Of a DNA stretch of 64,000 nt, positions 1-9,599 are shown in pieces (positions within the stretch are counted from its first letter, which is position 1; every line of letters starts with the position of its first letter). Under the pieces are notes generated by a model, which saw nothing but the letters and a program-made list of their open reading frames with translations, was not told the origin of the DNA and ran no database searches. The position numbers and the translations under genes are program-made. The stretch is taken from NCBI RefSeq assembly GCF_003339525.1, contig NZ_CP031124.1:2418001-2482000 (forward strand). The letters are read 5' to 3'. This DNA comes from Ephemeroptericola cinctiostellae (GTDB lineage Bacteria > Pseudomonadota > Gammaproteobacteria > Burkholderiales > Burkholderiaceae).

Positions 1-1
1 C

Positions 2-508
2 CCTCCTGGTGGTGCCGCAGGCATTGCACTGCTGTCCAGCATCACAGCACGCCCGATCCTACCCCTCAATCCAGACAATGGCTTTGAAATGCCTCGGCAT
101 GAGGCCAAAATCATCGAGGCCGATTGCATTGGCTGCACCAAATGCATTCAAGCGTGTCCAGTGGATGCCATCATGGGCACGTCCAAGCACATGCACACCG
201 TGCTGACAGACCTTTGCACGGGCTGTGGCCTGTGCGTTCCACCATGCCCTGTGGACTGCATCGAAATGCCTTTGGCACAAGACACGGGTTGGTCAGCCAC
301 ACAAGCCCAACACGCTAGAATACAATTTGAGTTCCGAACCATGCGCTTGGTTCGCGAAAAAAATGAATTGAACGCTCATCGCCTTGAAAAATCGCATGCC
401 AAACATCAATTACAGCACGATCAAAATCACCATGAGACCGACGACACCAGCAAAAAGCAGGCCATTGTTGCTGCTGCGTTGGCAAGAGCCCGTGCGCGAC
501 GGCAATGA
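2..508 (+). CDS. rnfB: Electron transport complex subunit RnfB/RsxB, 5' end outside window
   Basis: The reading frame is open from the left edge, so the N-terminus is missing. The visible part begins with a proline/glycine stretch ([11 protein letters not shown]) and PLNPDNGFE, then two ferredoxin-type 4Fe-4S motifs: [15 protein letters not shown] and [15 protein letters not shown]. This is the conserved core of RnfB/RsxB, the iron-sulfur subunit of the Rnf/Rsx electron transport complex. After the clusters comes a charged tail rich in His, Gln, Lys and Arg with no recognisable domain, as in the beta-proteobacterial stand-alone RnfB proteins. In such genomes it often occurs without the rest of the rnf operon; no rnf partner lies downstream here. 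Family call firm; the physiological partner is unknown. Confidence 0.88.
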   Translation, partial: PPGGAAGIALLSSITARPILPLNPDNGFEMPRHEAKIIEADCIGCTKCIQACPVDAIMGTSKHMHTVLTDLCTGCGLCVPPCPVDCIEMPLAQDTGWSATQAQHARIQFEFRTMRLVREKNELNAHRLEKSHAKHQLQHDQNHHETDDTSKKQAIVAAALARARARRQ

Positions 509-707
509 TGGGCATTCGTTTTATTTCTAGTCAAAAAATCATTCGATGCGTCATTGCAGGTTTGACCACAAACCCCAGTTTGGGGCGGTATCGTATCGAG
601 TATGGCATGACGGAACACCTGTATTTTGACCATAAACGTTTTGCCAATTGTTCCAAAAACTCACTTGTTTACACGTAGACAACACGGCTTTTCACTAACC
701 CTTATCG

Positions 708-2669
708 TTACAGCGATGAATGCGTCACATGCACCACTTCAAATGGTTTTAAATCCAATCCATTGACTGTGTGTACTTGAGGGGAATGATTGAGTAACAC
801 CTCGCATGCCCCACCCGCACGAACAACGCATTCAATGCCATCGGATGTCAGCACAACAGGCAACTTTTGCTCTGCCGCAATTTGACCCACCACACGCAAC
901 AGCACCGAAGCCTCAACGCCTGCACCAATCACATAGGCCAAGCCTTCGCCATACGCATTGCGTGAGACGCAGGTCTTGTCCTGATAAAACGCATCATCGT
1001 AGCGGTACAACGACTCTGCTGTGGTCAGCTCAATCATGTCGCGCCATACCGTTGCAGTCCCCATTTGACCAGAATAACCGCCCTCTCCGACAATCACCAC
1101 GTGTTCATTCACCAGCGCTTCACCTTCACGCACAACAACACCCAATACGTCACCGATGAGCGCGGGGGCATTTTTCAATAGGTGTAAATTATTGTCACGG
1201 TTTTTAATGGCGGTTCTAAAACCAGTGATCAGCGTGCCGCCTTTGGCAACAAAATCAGTCAATCGAGCCGCCAGCGATTCATCCATGATTTGCATGGCGG
1301 GCATGACCACAACCTTATAATTTGAAAAGTCTTTATGGACGCTCAATACATCGGTCATGATGTTGTGTGCATGAAAAGGTGTGTACAAACGCATGAACTC
1401 TGTGGTGAAATCAAAACTCGCTGACTGCTGTTGAATCGCCCACGATTGAATGTTGTCATAATCGTACAGCACCGCCACCTCTGCATGAATGTCACTGTTC
1501 AGGGCGGTTTCATGTGGTGTGATGTCACGGATGAATGTTTGCACTTCAGCCAATTTTCGATTGTCTTGGTTGTCGACATCGAGAATGCCCAAACAAAATT
1601 GCTCCGCACCACGATCCATACCACGCCAACGAAAAAACAACATGTGCTCACAGCCACGCGCCATCGCTTGGTGCGCCCACAGTTTGGCTTGATTTGGTCT
1701 TGGTAAATAGCCGATCTGGTTGTGGCCTTGCGCCCCCATGAGCTCTTCAACAATCCAAAAATTCTTTTGCTTCAAACCACGGATATAGTCCAGCGTCATG
1801 GCGATTTGTGCAGGTGAAATCGGTGCCGTCAAACCACCCCATACAGGATAATTGTCGTATGAGACAAAATCCAAATCCTTGACCAATTCATTTTGATCGC
1901 AGGCCACATTAAAAAAACCACCAAATAAATTATGCGTGATCTGCTGATGTGAACCACACAAGGCTTTCACTGCACTGATTTGGATGTTGGCGAACTCATT
2001 AATGGTGTGCGAACGAAAGCGTGCCCAATCCAAACGTAAAGCAGGATTATGCGTGGTGATCGTCGGCGTGGGTATGGGGATTTCAATGAAATCATTGTAG
2101 GTTTGTCCCCAAAAAATGGTGCCATAAGCCTCATTCAGGGTTCGAATATTGTCATTGAATTTATCGCGCAAAAATGCTTGAAAAGCATGGTGACATTGAT
2201 CGCAATAGCATTGATCTGAACCCTCATGACCAAATTCATTGTCAATCTGCCACGCAATGATGGCGGGCTCATCGGCGTAATGTTGAACCAATTTTTTCAC
2301 AATGCGACGGGCATATTCACGGTACACAGGAGAGTTAAAACAATACTCGCGTCGGCCGCCAAATGCGTGGGCTTGCCCCTGTGCATTGTGTGACAAAATC
2401 GATGGGTGCGCTTTTGCCAACCACGCAGGAAAGGTCGCCGTGGGCGTGCCAAACATGACATTCAAGCCGTGATGCTTGGCTTTTTCAATCACCTCATCAA
2501 AGAATGAAAAATTAAATTTCCCTTCCGTGGGCTCCATCATGTGCCAAGCAAATTCACCGATGCGAATGATGTTCATACCAGAATCACGCATGCGCGCCAT
2601 GTCCTCATCCACCATCGCTGCACCCAATTGCATCCATTGCTCAGGGTAATAATCCACGCCTAAATACAT
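708..2669 (-). CDS. Beta-galactosidase, glycoside hydrolase family 42
   Basis: Cytoplasmic enzyme (no signal peptide) of 653 residues that hydrolyses terminal beta-galactosides. It opens with LGVDYYPEQW, the GH42 signature start. The acid/base glutamate is Glu145 in QIDNEFG, and the likely nucleophile is Glu308 in IVEELMGAQG. A Cys pair (CYCDQC, around residue 153) resembles the zinc-binding cluster of some GH42 enzymes. The length fits the GH42 A + trimerisation + C domain layout. The start has a good AAGGTGA ribosome site. It is the last gene of a leftward galactose locus, 89 bases after galM, so it probably releases galactose for the Leloir enzymes. The exact substrate (lactose, galactan fragments or plant galactosides) cannot be read from the sequence. 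Confidence 0.93.
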   Translation of the reverse strand: MYLGVDYYPEQWMQLGAAMVDEDMARMRDSGMNIIRIGEFAWHMMEPTEGKFNFSFFDEVIEKAKHHGLNVMFGTPTATFPAWLAKAHPSILSHNAQGQAHAFGGRREYCFNSPVYREYARRIVKKLVQHYADEPAIIAWQIDNEFGHEGSDQCYCDQCHHAFQAFLRDKFNDNIRTLNEAYGTIFWGQTYNDFIEIPIPTPTITTHNPALRLDWARFRSHTINEFANIQISAVKALCGSHQQITHNLFGGFFNVACDQNELVKDLDFVSYDNYPVWGGLTAPISPAQIAMTLDYIRGLKQKNFWIVEELMGAQGHNQIGYLPRPNQAKLWAHQAMARGCEHMLFFRWRGMDRGAEQFCLGILDVDNQDNRKLAEVQTFIRDITPHETALNSDIHAEVAVLYDYDNIQSWAIQQQSASFDFTTEFMRLYTPFHAHNIMTDVLSVHKDFSNYKVVVMPAMQIMDESLAARLTDFVAKGGTLITGFRTAIKNRDNNLHLLKNAPALIGDVLGVVVREGEALVNEHVVIVGEGGYSGQMGTATVWRDMIELTTAESLYRYDDAFYQDKTCVSRNAYGEGLAYVIGAGVEASVLLRVVGQIAAEQKLPVVLTSDGIECVVRAGGACEVLLNHSPQVHTVNGLDLKPFEVVHVTHSSL

Positions 2670-2758
2670 TGTGTCACCTTCAATTCATCACAAAATAAAA
2701 ATCCATTTTGTGTTTTTATTAAACACCCAACTGCGCCCAGCCTGCACTGAAGCTCACG

Positions 2759-3820
2759 TCACACCGTATCGAAGCAAAACCGTGTGTGCTGACGGTATGT
2801 TTGATTGGGATACAGTGCCGCGGCATGGTCGCCATTTGACGCGGATCGGTGTGGTAATTTTTGTGTTTCAATACACAAAGCATCGTGTGCTTGCCCCACC
2901 ACACCGTGGCGTAAAGCTTCATGCCCAGCGTAATTGTGTGCGTACAGCACAACACATGGCTGATCCGTAAATACCTGTAAACGGCGGCCACTGAGCTCAT
3001 CTTGTAATACCACTTGAGCTTGAGCCCGAGCCTGATTTGCAATCACATCCGCCAATACAAAATAATGGTCAATCCCACGCGCCAAAGCCAAGCGCACATC
3101 GGCGCTGCACAATGTGGCATCCAAAGGACGCAAAGTACGAAACTCAAAGTCACTGTTCGCCACCGACCACTCGCCCCCCGTGACCAACAAATCAGCATCC
3201 ATTTCACACACGGTGGCCGCCTGCACTTGCAACACATGGTCGTGCACCGTGCGCCGTGTGCGACCCGATAAATTAAAATAGGCGTGGTGGGTCAAATTGC
3301 AGAGTGTCGGTGCATCGGTATTCGCTTGATAATCCACACTGAGTTGATTGTCGTCATTTAAAGTGTAAATGACTGTGACATCCAATATGCCAGGGTAAGC
3401 ATTTTCATCCGCCTCGCTGCGGTAATGAAAGGCCACGCTCAAACCCAATTCCGATTCACTCACGTCACCCACTTGCCACACTTGGTGACTCATCGCAGCC
3501 GCACCACCATGCAGATGGTGCTCACCTTGATTGTTCGGTAATTGATAATCTGTGCCATCCAAATGAAACCGCCCATGGGCAATCCGCCCCGCAACACGCC
3601 CCACGATGCAACCAAAATAAGGGCCATTCTCCAAATAAGTCCCCATGTCCTCATGCGCCAGCGTGACACTTTCAACCACCCCATCACGGTCTGCAGTGCA
3701 CACATCAACCAAGGTTGCGCCCCAATTCATCAACTCAACCACCATGCCACGGCGATTGGTTAAAGTAAAATGCTGTACACCCCGATCACCGAGCTGAATC
3801 TGTGTCTGAACAATACCCAT
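2759..3820 (-). CDS. galM: Aldose 1-epimerase (galactose mutarotase)
   Basis: 353 residues, the normal GalM length. It interconverts alpha- and beta-D-galactose so that galactokinase receives the alpha anomer. Visible family motifs are NWGATLVDV near the N-terminus, GRVAGRIAHGRF, the histidines of NNQGEHHLHGG, LTHHAYFNLSG, which carries the catalytic His, and the C-terminal CIETQKLP with the catalytic Glu region. An AAGGT ribosome site precedes the ATG. It lies between galT (140 bases upstream) and the GH42 gene downstream, apparently as the first gene of a two-gene unit. Two inverted repeats in the leader may carry its control. Confidence 0.94.
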   Translation of the reverse strand: MGIVQTQIQLGDRGVQHFTLTNRRGMVVELMNWGATLVDVCTADRDGVVESVTLAHEDMGTYLENGPYFGCIVGRVAGRIAHGRFHLDGTDYQLPNNQGEHHLHGGAAAMSHQVWQVGDVSESELGLSVAFHYRSEADENAYPGILDVTVIYTLNDDNQLSVDYQANTDAPTLCNLTHHAYFNLSGRTRRTVHDHVLQVQAATVCEMDADLLVTGGEWSVANSDFEFRTLRPLDATLCSADVRLALARGIDHYFVLADVIANQARAQAQVVLQDELSGRRLQVFTDQPCVVLYAHNYAGHEALRHGVVGQAHDALCIETQKLPHRSASNGDHAAALYPNQTYRQHTRFCFDTV

Positions 3821-3840
3821 ATCGACCTTGTTAGTAAAAC

Positions 3841-3885
3841 GTGACCAAAATAAACGTCACTTCAACGTTACTCAATTAAACGTTG
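3841..3885 (-). promoter_or_regulatory. Pair of inverted repeats in the galM leader
   Basis: Two short perfect inverted repeats lie 20-65 bases upstream of the galM start: GTGAC/GTCAC (3841-3860) and CAACGTT/AACGTTG (3863-3869 and 3879-3885, 9-base gap). The shape fits a dimeric repressor site, but no matching sequence was found at the mgl promoter. They may instead be chance repeats in A+T-rich DNA. Nearby AATGCA repeats (3893-3935) add further symmetry. Confidence 0.3.
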
Positions 3886-3960
3886 TTTTTAAATGCACAA
3901 ATGCATTTTTTCATTTCTGTATTTAATGCATTTGCTTCGTATCTCTGTTTAAAACAGCCC

Positions 3961-5466
3961 TTAAAAATCACTTAGAAACTGTTTAAATGCTGTAATGCCT
4001 GCATCCGTTTGTTTAAACACGCCCGCGTGAACCAGTACCTGCTCAAACACGCGCCCCACTTGAGCACGCACAAATGTTTGAGCATCGCTGTGGCCATCGT
4101 ATTCTTTCGCCACAGCTGCAAACCATGCGGCATGTGCGCTCAATTCTGGATAATCATTGAACTGTGCTTGCCCCTCAAGGCAACGCTGCATGATTGCCAT
4201 CGATGCAGCCAAACGATCAGGCAATACCGCCAACCCCATCACCTCAATCAAACCAATGTTTTCTTTTTTAATGTGATGCAACTCTTCATGCGGATGAAAA
4301 ATCCCAAGCGGGTGTTCAGCCGATGTGCGGTTATTGCGCAACACCAAATCCAATTCAAACAGACCATTGCGCTGGCGAGCTATCGGCGTGATGGTGTTAT
4401 GCGGCGTGTGCTCTTCGCCCGAAAAAGCCAACACCTCCACCGAAGCATCGCTATACGCGCGCCAACGACGCAGCACATCATCGGCAACCGACAGCACACT
4501 TGCCGCATGCTCACCAACCAAACGCACCACCGACATGGGCCAATGCAAAAGGTGCATGGTCACGTCGGGTTGCTGACTGGACACTTGTGAGTGCAAAGGC
4601 TGCGCATTCGCCATCGCAAATTCATAACGCCCACCCTGAAAATGATCGTGACTCAAAATAGAACCACCGACAATCGGCAAATCGGCATTTGAACCCACAA
4701 AATAATGTGGAAACTGCTCAACAAACGACAGCAAACGGGCAAACGTTTGTTTTGAAATCGACATCGGCTCATGTGTCGCTTTCAAGACGATGCAATGTTC
4801 CGTATAGTATTCATAAGGTGAATACTGCAAAAACCAAGGCTCATCGCACAAATTCAAAGGCATCAAGCGCAGGTTCTGCCGCGCAGGATGATTGACTCGC
4901 CCCGCATACCCCTCATTTTCTCGACACAGCAAACACAGTGGATATGCTTCACTTTTACTTGCACCCTCCGCAATGATGGCCTTAGGGTCTTTCTCGGGCT
5001 TAGACAGATTCACTGTGACATCCAAAACACCAAAAGGACTGTCATACACCCATGTTAAATTTTTCGCAATCCGTGCCACACGCACATAATTGCTGGCGCG
5101 TGATTGGTGGTAATACGCATCTGTGGCTTGCACAGGTGACTGAGCAAAATCATCTGCAAAAGCACGCTGCGCCACCGATGGTGGCGGCAATAAACAATCC
5201 ATCAAGGCCGTATCAAACAAATCCTTTTGCGTGATGCCATCGTTCGGCAACAGATTGCGCTCCAACGCACAAGCCAACAATTCATCCAGCAGCCCTTGCA
5301 CGCCACCAAATGCAGGTGCAACCAACCCCGCATTTGGCTCAAACCATGAGTCTTGTTTCAACAACGCCATCAAACGATGGCGTACATACATCGCATCGCT
5401 GGGCAAACACAGTTGCTGCTCAATGCCATACTCGACAAGGCGAGCAATCGCAGTACACACCCTCAT
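3961..5466 (-). CDS. galT: UDP-glucose--hexose-1-phosphate uridylyltransferase, GalT type 2
   Basis: Transfers UMP between UDP-glucose and galactose-1-phosphate in the Leloir pathway. At 501 residues it is far longer than the roughly 350-residue GalT usual in proteobacteria, and it carries hallmarks of the second GalT family best known from Firmicutes: the block HEELHHIKKENIGLIEVMG, GGSILSHDHFQGG with the active-site histidines, and an N-terminal helical region. Its start overlaps the galK stop by four bases (ATGA), so the two are translationally coupled. The type 2 enzyme inside a beta-proteobacterial locus suggests acquisition from, or shared ancestry with, a Gram-positive-type gal operon. 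UDP-glucose 4-epimerase (galE) is not in the window. Confidence 0.93.
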   Translation of the reverse strand: MRVCTAIARLVEYGIEQQLCLPSDAMYVRHRLMALLKQDSWFEPNAGLVAPAFGGVQGLLDELLACALERNLLPNDGITQKDLFDTALMDCLLPPPSVAQRAFADDFAQSPVQATDAYYHQSRASNYVRVARIAKNLTWVYDSPFGVLDVTVNLSKPEKDPKAIIAEGASKSEAYPLCLLCRENEGYAGRVNHPARQNLRLMPLNLCDEPWFLQYSPYEYYTEHCIVLKATHEPMSISKQTFARLLSFVEQFPHYFVGSNADLPIVGGSILSHDHFQGGRYEFAMANAQPLHSQVSSQQPDVTMHLLHWPMSVVRLVGEHAASVLSVADDVLRRWRAYSDASVEVLAFSGEEHTPHNTITPIARQRNGLFELDLVLRNNRTSAEHPLGIFHPHEELHHIKKENIGLIEVMGLAVLPDRLAASMAIMQRCLEGQAQFNDYPELSAHAAWFAAVAKEYDGHSDAQTFVRAQVGRVFEQVLVHAGVFKQTDAGITAFKQFLSDF

Positions 5467-6647
5467 GCTGCCCCCAAATAACGTGCACCATCACCGATGC
5501 GCACATCATAAAATGTGGCCACAAAGCCTGTTGCTGCAGTGTAATCTGCGCTGACTTTGGCTTTAAACGCATCCACTTGATCCGCGGACACGAGCATCAC
5601 CGTACAGCCCCCAAAACCTGCACCCGTCATGCGTGCACCCACCGCACCGTGCCGCCATGCGGCATCGACCAAAGCATCCAAGTGCTCCCCCGTCACCGCA
5701 TAATCGTCACGTAAAGACACATGCGACGCATTCATCAAATCACCAAAAGCCTTTAAATCACCTTGCTGCAAAACATTCACCGCCTCCAACGTGCGCTGGT
5801 TTTCGCTCACCGCATGCCATGCACGCTGACGCTGAGTGGCATTTTCAATCAGGTGGGCATGTGCGTGAAACTGCGCCAAGCTCAATTCGCACAACGCACT
5901 GATGGGTAAAGCACTTTTCAAAGCCAACAAGGCCGCCTCACACTCTGCACGACGTTCGTTGTATTTCGAATCACTGAGCTCTCGGCGTTTATTCGTGTTC
6001 GCAATCAACAACACATGGTCATCGCCCAAATCCAGAGGCACATGTTGATAAGCCAAACTGTTCGTGTTGAGCAGCATCGCGTGTGCGGCACAACCCATGC
6101 CACTGGCAAATTGATCCATGATGCCGCAATTCATGCCATTGAATTGATTTTCTGCCTGTTGGCCAACTTTAACCAATTCAATTTGAGGCCAGTTCAATGC
6201 AAACACATGATTGACCAACACCGCCGTGGCCAACTCAATCGAAGCCGATGAAGACAGGCCGGCACCATTTGGAATGTTGCCAAAAAACAAAATGTCTGCA
6301 CCATGCCCCATGCTCGCACCTTTGTCCTGCATGATTTTAAACACCCCCGCAGGGTAGTTCGCCCAATCGTTGACCGCATCATAAGCCATCGCATCGAGAG
6401 ACAACTCCACAATGCCTTTGTCCGCAAAATTATTCGAAAACAAACGCAACAATCGATCATCACGACGACGCATCAGGGCATACGTGCCGACATCCAAAGC
6501 ACAAGGAAAGACATGGCCACCATTGTAATCGATGTGCTCGCCAATCAAATTAACCCGACCTGGCGCAAAAAACACATCGGTCGCAGGTGATTTAAATTGT
6601 GTCAAAAAATCATCGTTTAATGCTTTTAAAAATTGCTCTGAACTCAC
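5463..6647 (-). CDS. galK: Galactokinase
   Basis: Phosphorylates alpha-D-galactose with ATP. GHMP-kinase features are plain: the galactokinase signature GRVNLIGEHIDYNGG near the N-terminus, the ATP-binding loop PNGAGLSSSASIELA, and MTGAGFGGCTVML near the C-terminus. The frame extends upstream to a TTG at 6713, but the extra residues (CFGCFNVLIIKNG) are not galactokinase-like. A GTG at 6647 preceded by GGGG gives a protein of 394 residues that starts VSSEQFLKAL, as in the family, so that start is chosen. It is the first gene of the galK-galT pair and is separated from mglC by a terminator. Function is certain; the start is a judgement. Confidence 0.93.
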   Translation of the reverse strand: MSSEQFLKALNDDFLTQFKSPATDVFFAPGRVNLIGEHIDYNGGHVFPCALDVGTYALMRRRDDRLLRLFSNNFADKGIVELSLDAMAYDAVNDWANYPAGVFKIMQDKGASMGHGADILFFGNIPNGAGLSSSASIELATAVLVNHVFALNWPQIELVKVGQQAENQFNGMNCGIMDQFASGMGCAAHAMLLNTNSLAYQHVPLDLGDDHVLLIANTNKRRELSDSKYNERRAECEAALLALKSALPISALCELSLAQFHAHAHLIENATQRQRAWHAVSENQRTLEAVNVLQQGDLKAFGDLMNASHVSLRDDYAVTGEHLDALVDAAWRHGAVGARMTGAGFGGCTVMLVSADQVDAFKAKVSADYTAATGFVATFYDVRIGDGARYLGAA

Positions 6648-6790
6648 TGTAACCCCATTTTTTATAATCAAAACATTAAAACACCCGAAGCACCATTGGG
6701 ACTTGATCGGCAACCACCCCCATTCAAGAGATGCGACACCAAGCAGGACACAATGAACTATGTATGGGTTTCACCCGACATCATTTCACA

Positions 6791-6827
6791 TAAAAATAAA
6801 GGCGCTGATGCCATGTGCATCAACGCC
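6791..6827 (-). terminator. Rho-independent terminator after mglC
   Basis: Hairpin 6801-6827 (arms ggcgctgatgc and gcatcaacgcc, one mismatch, 5-base loop). Read on the minus strand it is followed by TTTATTTTTA. It ends the mglBAC transcript before galK. Confidence 0.75.
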
Positions 6828-6846
6828 TCATTTTAGCCAAGAAGCT

Positions 6847-7878
6847 TTAGTTTTTCTTCAAGTATTTGCGTGTATCAATCGCAACCGCAGCGATGATGAT
6901 CAACCCCTTGATGATGTATTGCCAGTATGGGCTGACGCTGGAGAAGTTCAAGCCGTAGCTGATGATTTGGAACATCAACACGCCAATGATCACACCACCA
7001 ATTTTACCAATACCGCCCGTGAACGACACGCCGCCCACCACACAGGCCGCAATCGCGTCCAACTCATACATGTTGCCCGTGTTGTTGGTTGCCGTGCCAA
7101 TACGAGCCGCTTCCAACGTCCCAGCCAAACCATACAACACACCCGCCAATGTGTACACGCTGATCAAGGTTTTTTTGATGTTCACACCAGACACAACCGC
7201 TGCTTCTGGATTGCCACCGACCGCAAACATGTTTTTACCAAAACGTGTTTTGTTCCACAACACCCACATGAAAACCGTGGTGATGGCAGCGTAAATCACA
7301 AGGTAAGGCAAGCGGAAACTGCCAATATCAAAGCCACCCTGAGCAAACTCAGTGAAGTTGGCGGTAAAACCACCAATGGGCTGCGCACCATTCGGCTCAC
7401 GGTCAACATAAGTTGACGACAAACCATAAATGATGATCATCGATCCCAAGGTCGTAATGAATGGCGTCACTTTCAAGTGTGCGATCACCACGCCATTCAA
7501 AAAGCCCAAGAAACCACATGCGATACACGCAATGATCAAAGCCACAATGATGAACTGGCTCGACAAAACAGGCGGCAAAGCTTGATACATACGGCTGACA
7601 TTCTCAGGTGATTGCAGCAACGATGCTGAAATCACAGCAGCCAAACCGACTTGACGACCCGCAGATAAATCAGTGCCTTGGGTCACAATCAAACCCGCCA
7701 CACCCAGCGCGATGATGATGTTGGTCGATGCCTGCGACAAAATATTACTGACATTGGTCAACGACAAAAACGCAGGATCCTTGATCACAAAACCAATCAA
7801 TAAAAACAATAAAACAATGATGATGGCATTGTCCATCAACAACTGCCCCGTACTTTTTCGTGTTAAATCTTTACTCAT
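6847..7878 (-). CDS. mglC: Galactose/methyl-galactoside ABC transporter permease MglC
   Basis: Membrane-spanning subunit of a CUT2-family sugar importer, 343 residues (E. coli MglC is about 336). The protein is almost entirely hydrophobic, with the usual set of transmembrane segments starting at IIIVLLFLLIGFVI and ending in a short basic tail (RKYLKKN). Typical BPD_transp_2 features are visible: GLIVTQGTDLSAGRQVGLAA and FGKNMFAVGGNPEAAVVSGVN, the latter being the EAA-like loop that contacts the ATPase. A TAGGAGAG ribosome site precedes the ATG. It directly follows mglA (18-base gap) and is the last gene of the transporter operon. Confidence 0.93.
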   Translation of the reverse strand: MSKDLTRKSTGQLLMDNAIIIVLLFLLIGFVIKDPAFLSLTNVSNILSQASTNIIIALGVAGLIVTQGTDLSAGRQVGLAAVISASLLQSPENVSRMYQALPPVLSSQFIIVALIIACIACGFLGFLNGVVIAHLKVTPFITTLGSMIIIYGLSSTYVDREPNGAQPIGGFTANFTEFAQGGFDIGSFRLPYLVIYAAITTVFMWVLWNKTRFGKNMFAVGGNPEAAVVSGVNIKKTLISVYTLAGVLYGLAGTLEAARIGTATNNTGNMYELDAIAACVVGGVSFTGGIGKIGGVIIGVLMFQIISYGLNFSSVSPYWQYIIKGLIIIAAVAIDTRKYLKKN

Positions 7879-7896
7879 TTCGCTCTCCTAATCTTC

Positions 7897-9426
7897 TTAT
7901 AAGTACTTGGCTGACAACGCCATGATTTCTTCTTGGTTGGTTTTTGCTGTTTCAACAATGCCCGCCACGCGGCCATTGCTCATCACCAAAATACGGTCTG
8001 TCGTGCCAATCAACTCAGGCATTTCAGATGAAATCATGATGATGCCTTTGCCCGTGCTGGCCAAATCGTTCATCAATTGATAAATCTCATATTTTGCACC
8101 CACATCAATCCCACGCGTTGGCTCGTCCAACATCAAGACCTCAGGCTTGGTCAGCAACCAACGACCCAAAATCACCTTTTGCTGATTGCCACCTGACAAC
8201 GAACCAATCGATGTTTTTTGGGTGGGTGTTTTAACGCGCATCGAGTCAATCACCCATTTCGTGTCTTTTGTACGCTGCGCATCATTCAACAAGCCAAAAC
8301 CTGCGCGATAAGCACCAATATTGGCAATGGTTGCATTGAAGTTGATGTCCAAAATGCTAAAAATACCCGTTTGACGACGCTCCTCTGTCACCAAGGCAAA
8401 GCCATGACTGATGGCCTCGCGTGAACTGCGGTTGCCCACAACCCGACCATGCACCTTAATTTCACCTGACGCATAAGGGCGTAAACCAAACAAGGTTTCA
8501 ACGATTTCTGTGCGCTTTGACCCGACCAAACCGGCGATGCCTAAAATTTCACCTTTGTGCAAATTGAACGAGACATCTTGAATCGATGGCTGATGTGTTG
8601 CCGTCAAGCCTTTGACTTCCATGATGGACTCGCCAATTTCATTGTTTTTTGGCGGATAACGATCGGTCAAGTCGCGTCCCACCATCAAATTGATGATGCG
8701 ATCCATGGTTAAATCTTTGGCTGGCTCTGTCGCCACCCACTGCCCATCGCGCATGACGGTCACATCGTCGGAGATTTTTAGAATCTCTTCCATTTTATGA
8801 GAAATGTAGATCACGCCCACACCACGCGCTTTGAGCGTGTCGATGATTTTAAACAGGTGATTCACTTCTTTTTCAGTCAAAGAGGACGTTGGCTCATCCA
8901 TCACAAGGACTTTAGAATTGTACGACACCGCCTTGGCAATCTCGACCATCTGCATTTCAGACACCGATAATTTTTCAACTTTGGTGCGCGGATCGATGTT
9001 GATGTCAAGTGACTCAAAAATTTTCTTTGTGTCGTTATACGCCTTCACTTCATCTGTGAATAAGCCTTTTTTTGGAAACCGTCCCAACCAAATATTATCC
9101 AAAATACTCGCTTGTCGAACTTGATTCAGCTCTTGATGCACCATGGCCACACCCTGTTCGAGTGCTTGTTTGGCAGTGGTGAATTTGATTGGCTGGCCTT
9201 CAAGGAAAATTTCGCCTTCGTCGGGGTTGTACATCCCAAACAGGCTTTTCATCAAGGTGGATTTCCCAGCGCCATTCTCGCCCATCAGTGCATGCACAGT
9301 GCCGGCACGAACAGTGAGACTGACTTTGTCTAAGGCTTTAACACCAGGAAATGATTTTGAAATGTTACGCATTTCGAGCAAATGCGCTTTTTTATTGCCA
9401 GAGTGCTGGCTTATGGCTTGGCTCAT
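7897..9426 (-). CDS. mglA: Galactose/methyl-galactoside ABC transporter ATP-binding protein MglA
   Basis: Double-cassette ATPase of the CUT2 class, about 509 residues. The first half has a Walker A (GENGAGKST), an unusual signature ([14 protein letters not shown]) and Walker B ([11 protein letters not shown]). The second half has a degenerate Walker A (GLVGSKRTE), a proper signature (LSGGNQQK) and Walker B ([12 protein letters not shown]). One intact and one degenerate site is normal for MglA/RbsA/XylG. The frame has two adjacent ATGs (9429 and 9426). The AGGAGG site is only two bases from the first and five from the second, so 9426 is preferred. It lies between mglB and mglC. Confidence 0.93.
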   Translation of the reverse strand: MSQAISQHSGNKKAHLLEMRNISKSFPGVKALDKVSLTVRAGTVHALMGENGAGKSTLMKSLFGMYNPDEGEIFLEGQPIKFTTAKQALEQGVAMVHQELNQVRQASILDNIWLGRFPKKGLFTDEVKAYNDTKKIFESLDINIDPRTKVEKLSVSEMQMVEIAKAVSYNSKVLVMDEPTSSLTEKEVNHLFKIIDTLKARGVGVIYISHKMEEILKISDDVTVMRDGQWVATEPAKDLTMDRIINLMVGRDLTDRYPPKNNEIGESIMEVKGLTATHQPSIQDVSFNLHKGEILGIAGLVGSKRTEIVETLFGLRPYASGEIKVHGRVVGNRSSREAISHGFALVTEERRQTGIFSILDINFNATIANIGAYRAGFGLLNDAQRTKDTKWVIDSMRVKTPTQKTSIGSLSGGNQQKVILGRWLLTKPEVLMLDEPTRGIDVGAKYEIYQLMNDLASTGKGIIMISSEMPELIGTTDRILVMSNGRVAGIVETAKTNQEEIMALSAKYL

Positions 9427-9548
9427 CATACCCTCCTATCACCTGCGCACATGCCCCATATTTTGCATCAAAATGGGGTGCGCAGATTAATGACAACCAC
9501 AATGCACACCCCAAATCGGCTGCACATTGTAATACTGAAGCAATACTT

Positions 9549-9586
9549 AAAAAAAAGAGGATGCGGCAAAACGCTCGCACCCTCTT
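9549..9586 (-). terminator. Intercistronic terminator/attenuator between mglB and mglA
   Basis: An 11-bp stem (9555-9565 with 9576-9586, one G-U type mismatch) with a 10-base loop, followed on the minus strand by a run of seven or more T. It sits 13 bases after the mglB stop and well before mglA. Partial termination here would give the usual excess of binding protein over membrane components. Confidence 0.8.
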
Positions 9587-9599
9587 GATTTAGCACGTA

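Noticed and set aside
4009..4590. 193-codon plus-strand gene opposite galT
   Set aside because: Antisense shadow of galT with no ribosome site or family features.
6760..7416. 218-codon plus-strand gene opposite mglC
   Set aside because: Lies antisense to a clearly identified permease gene; residue composition is that of a shadow frame.
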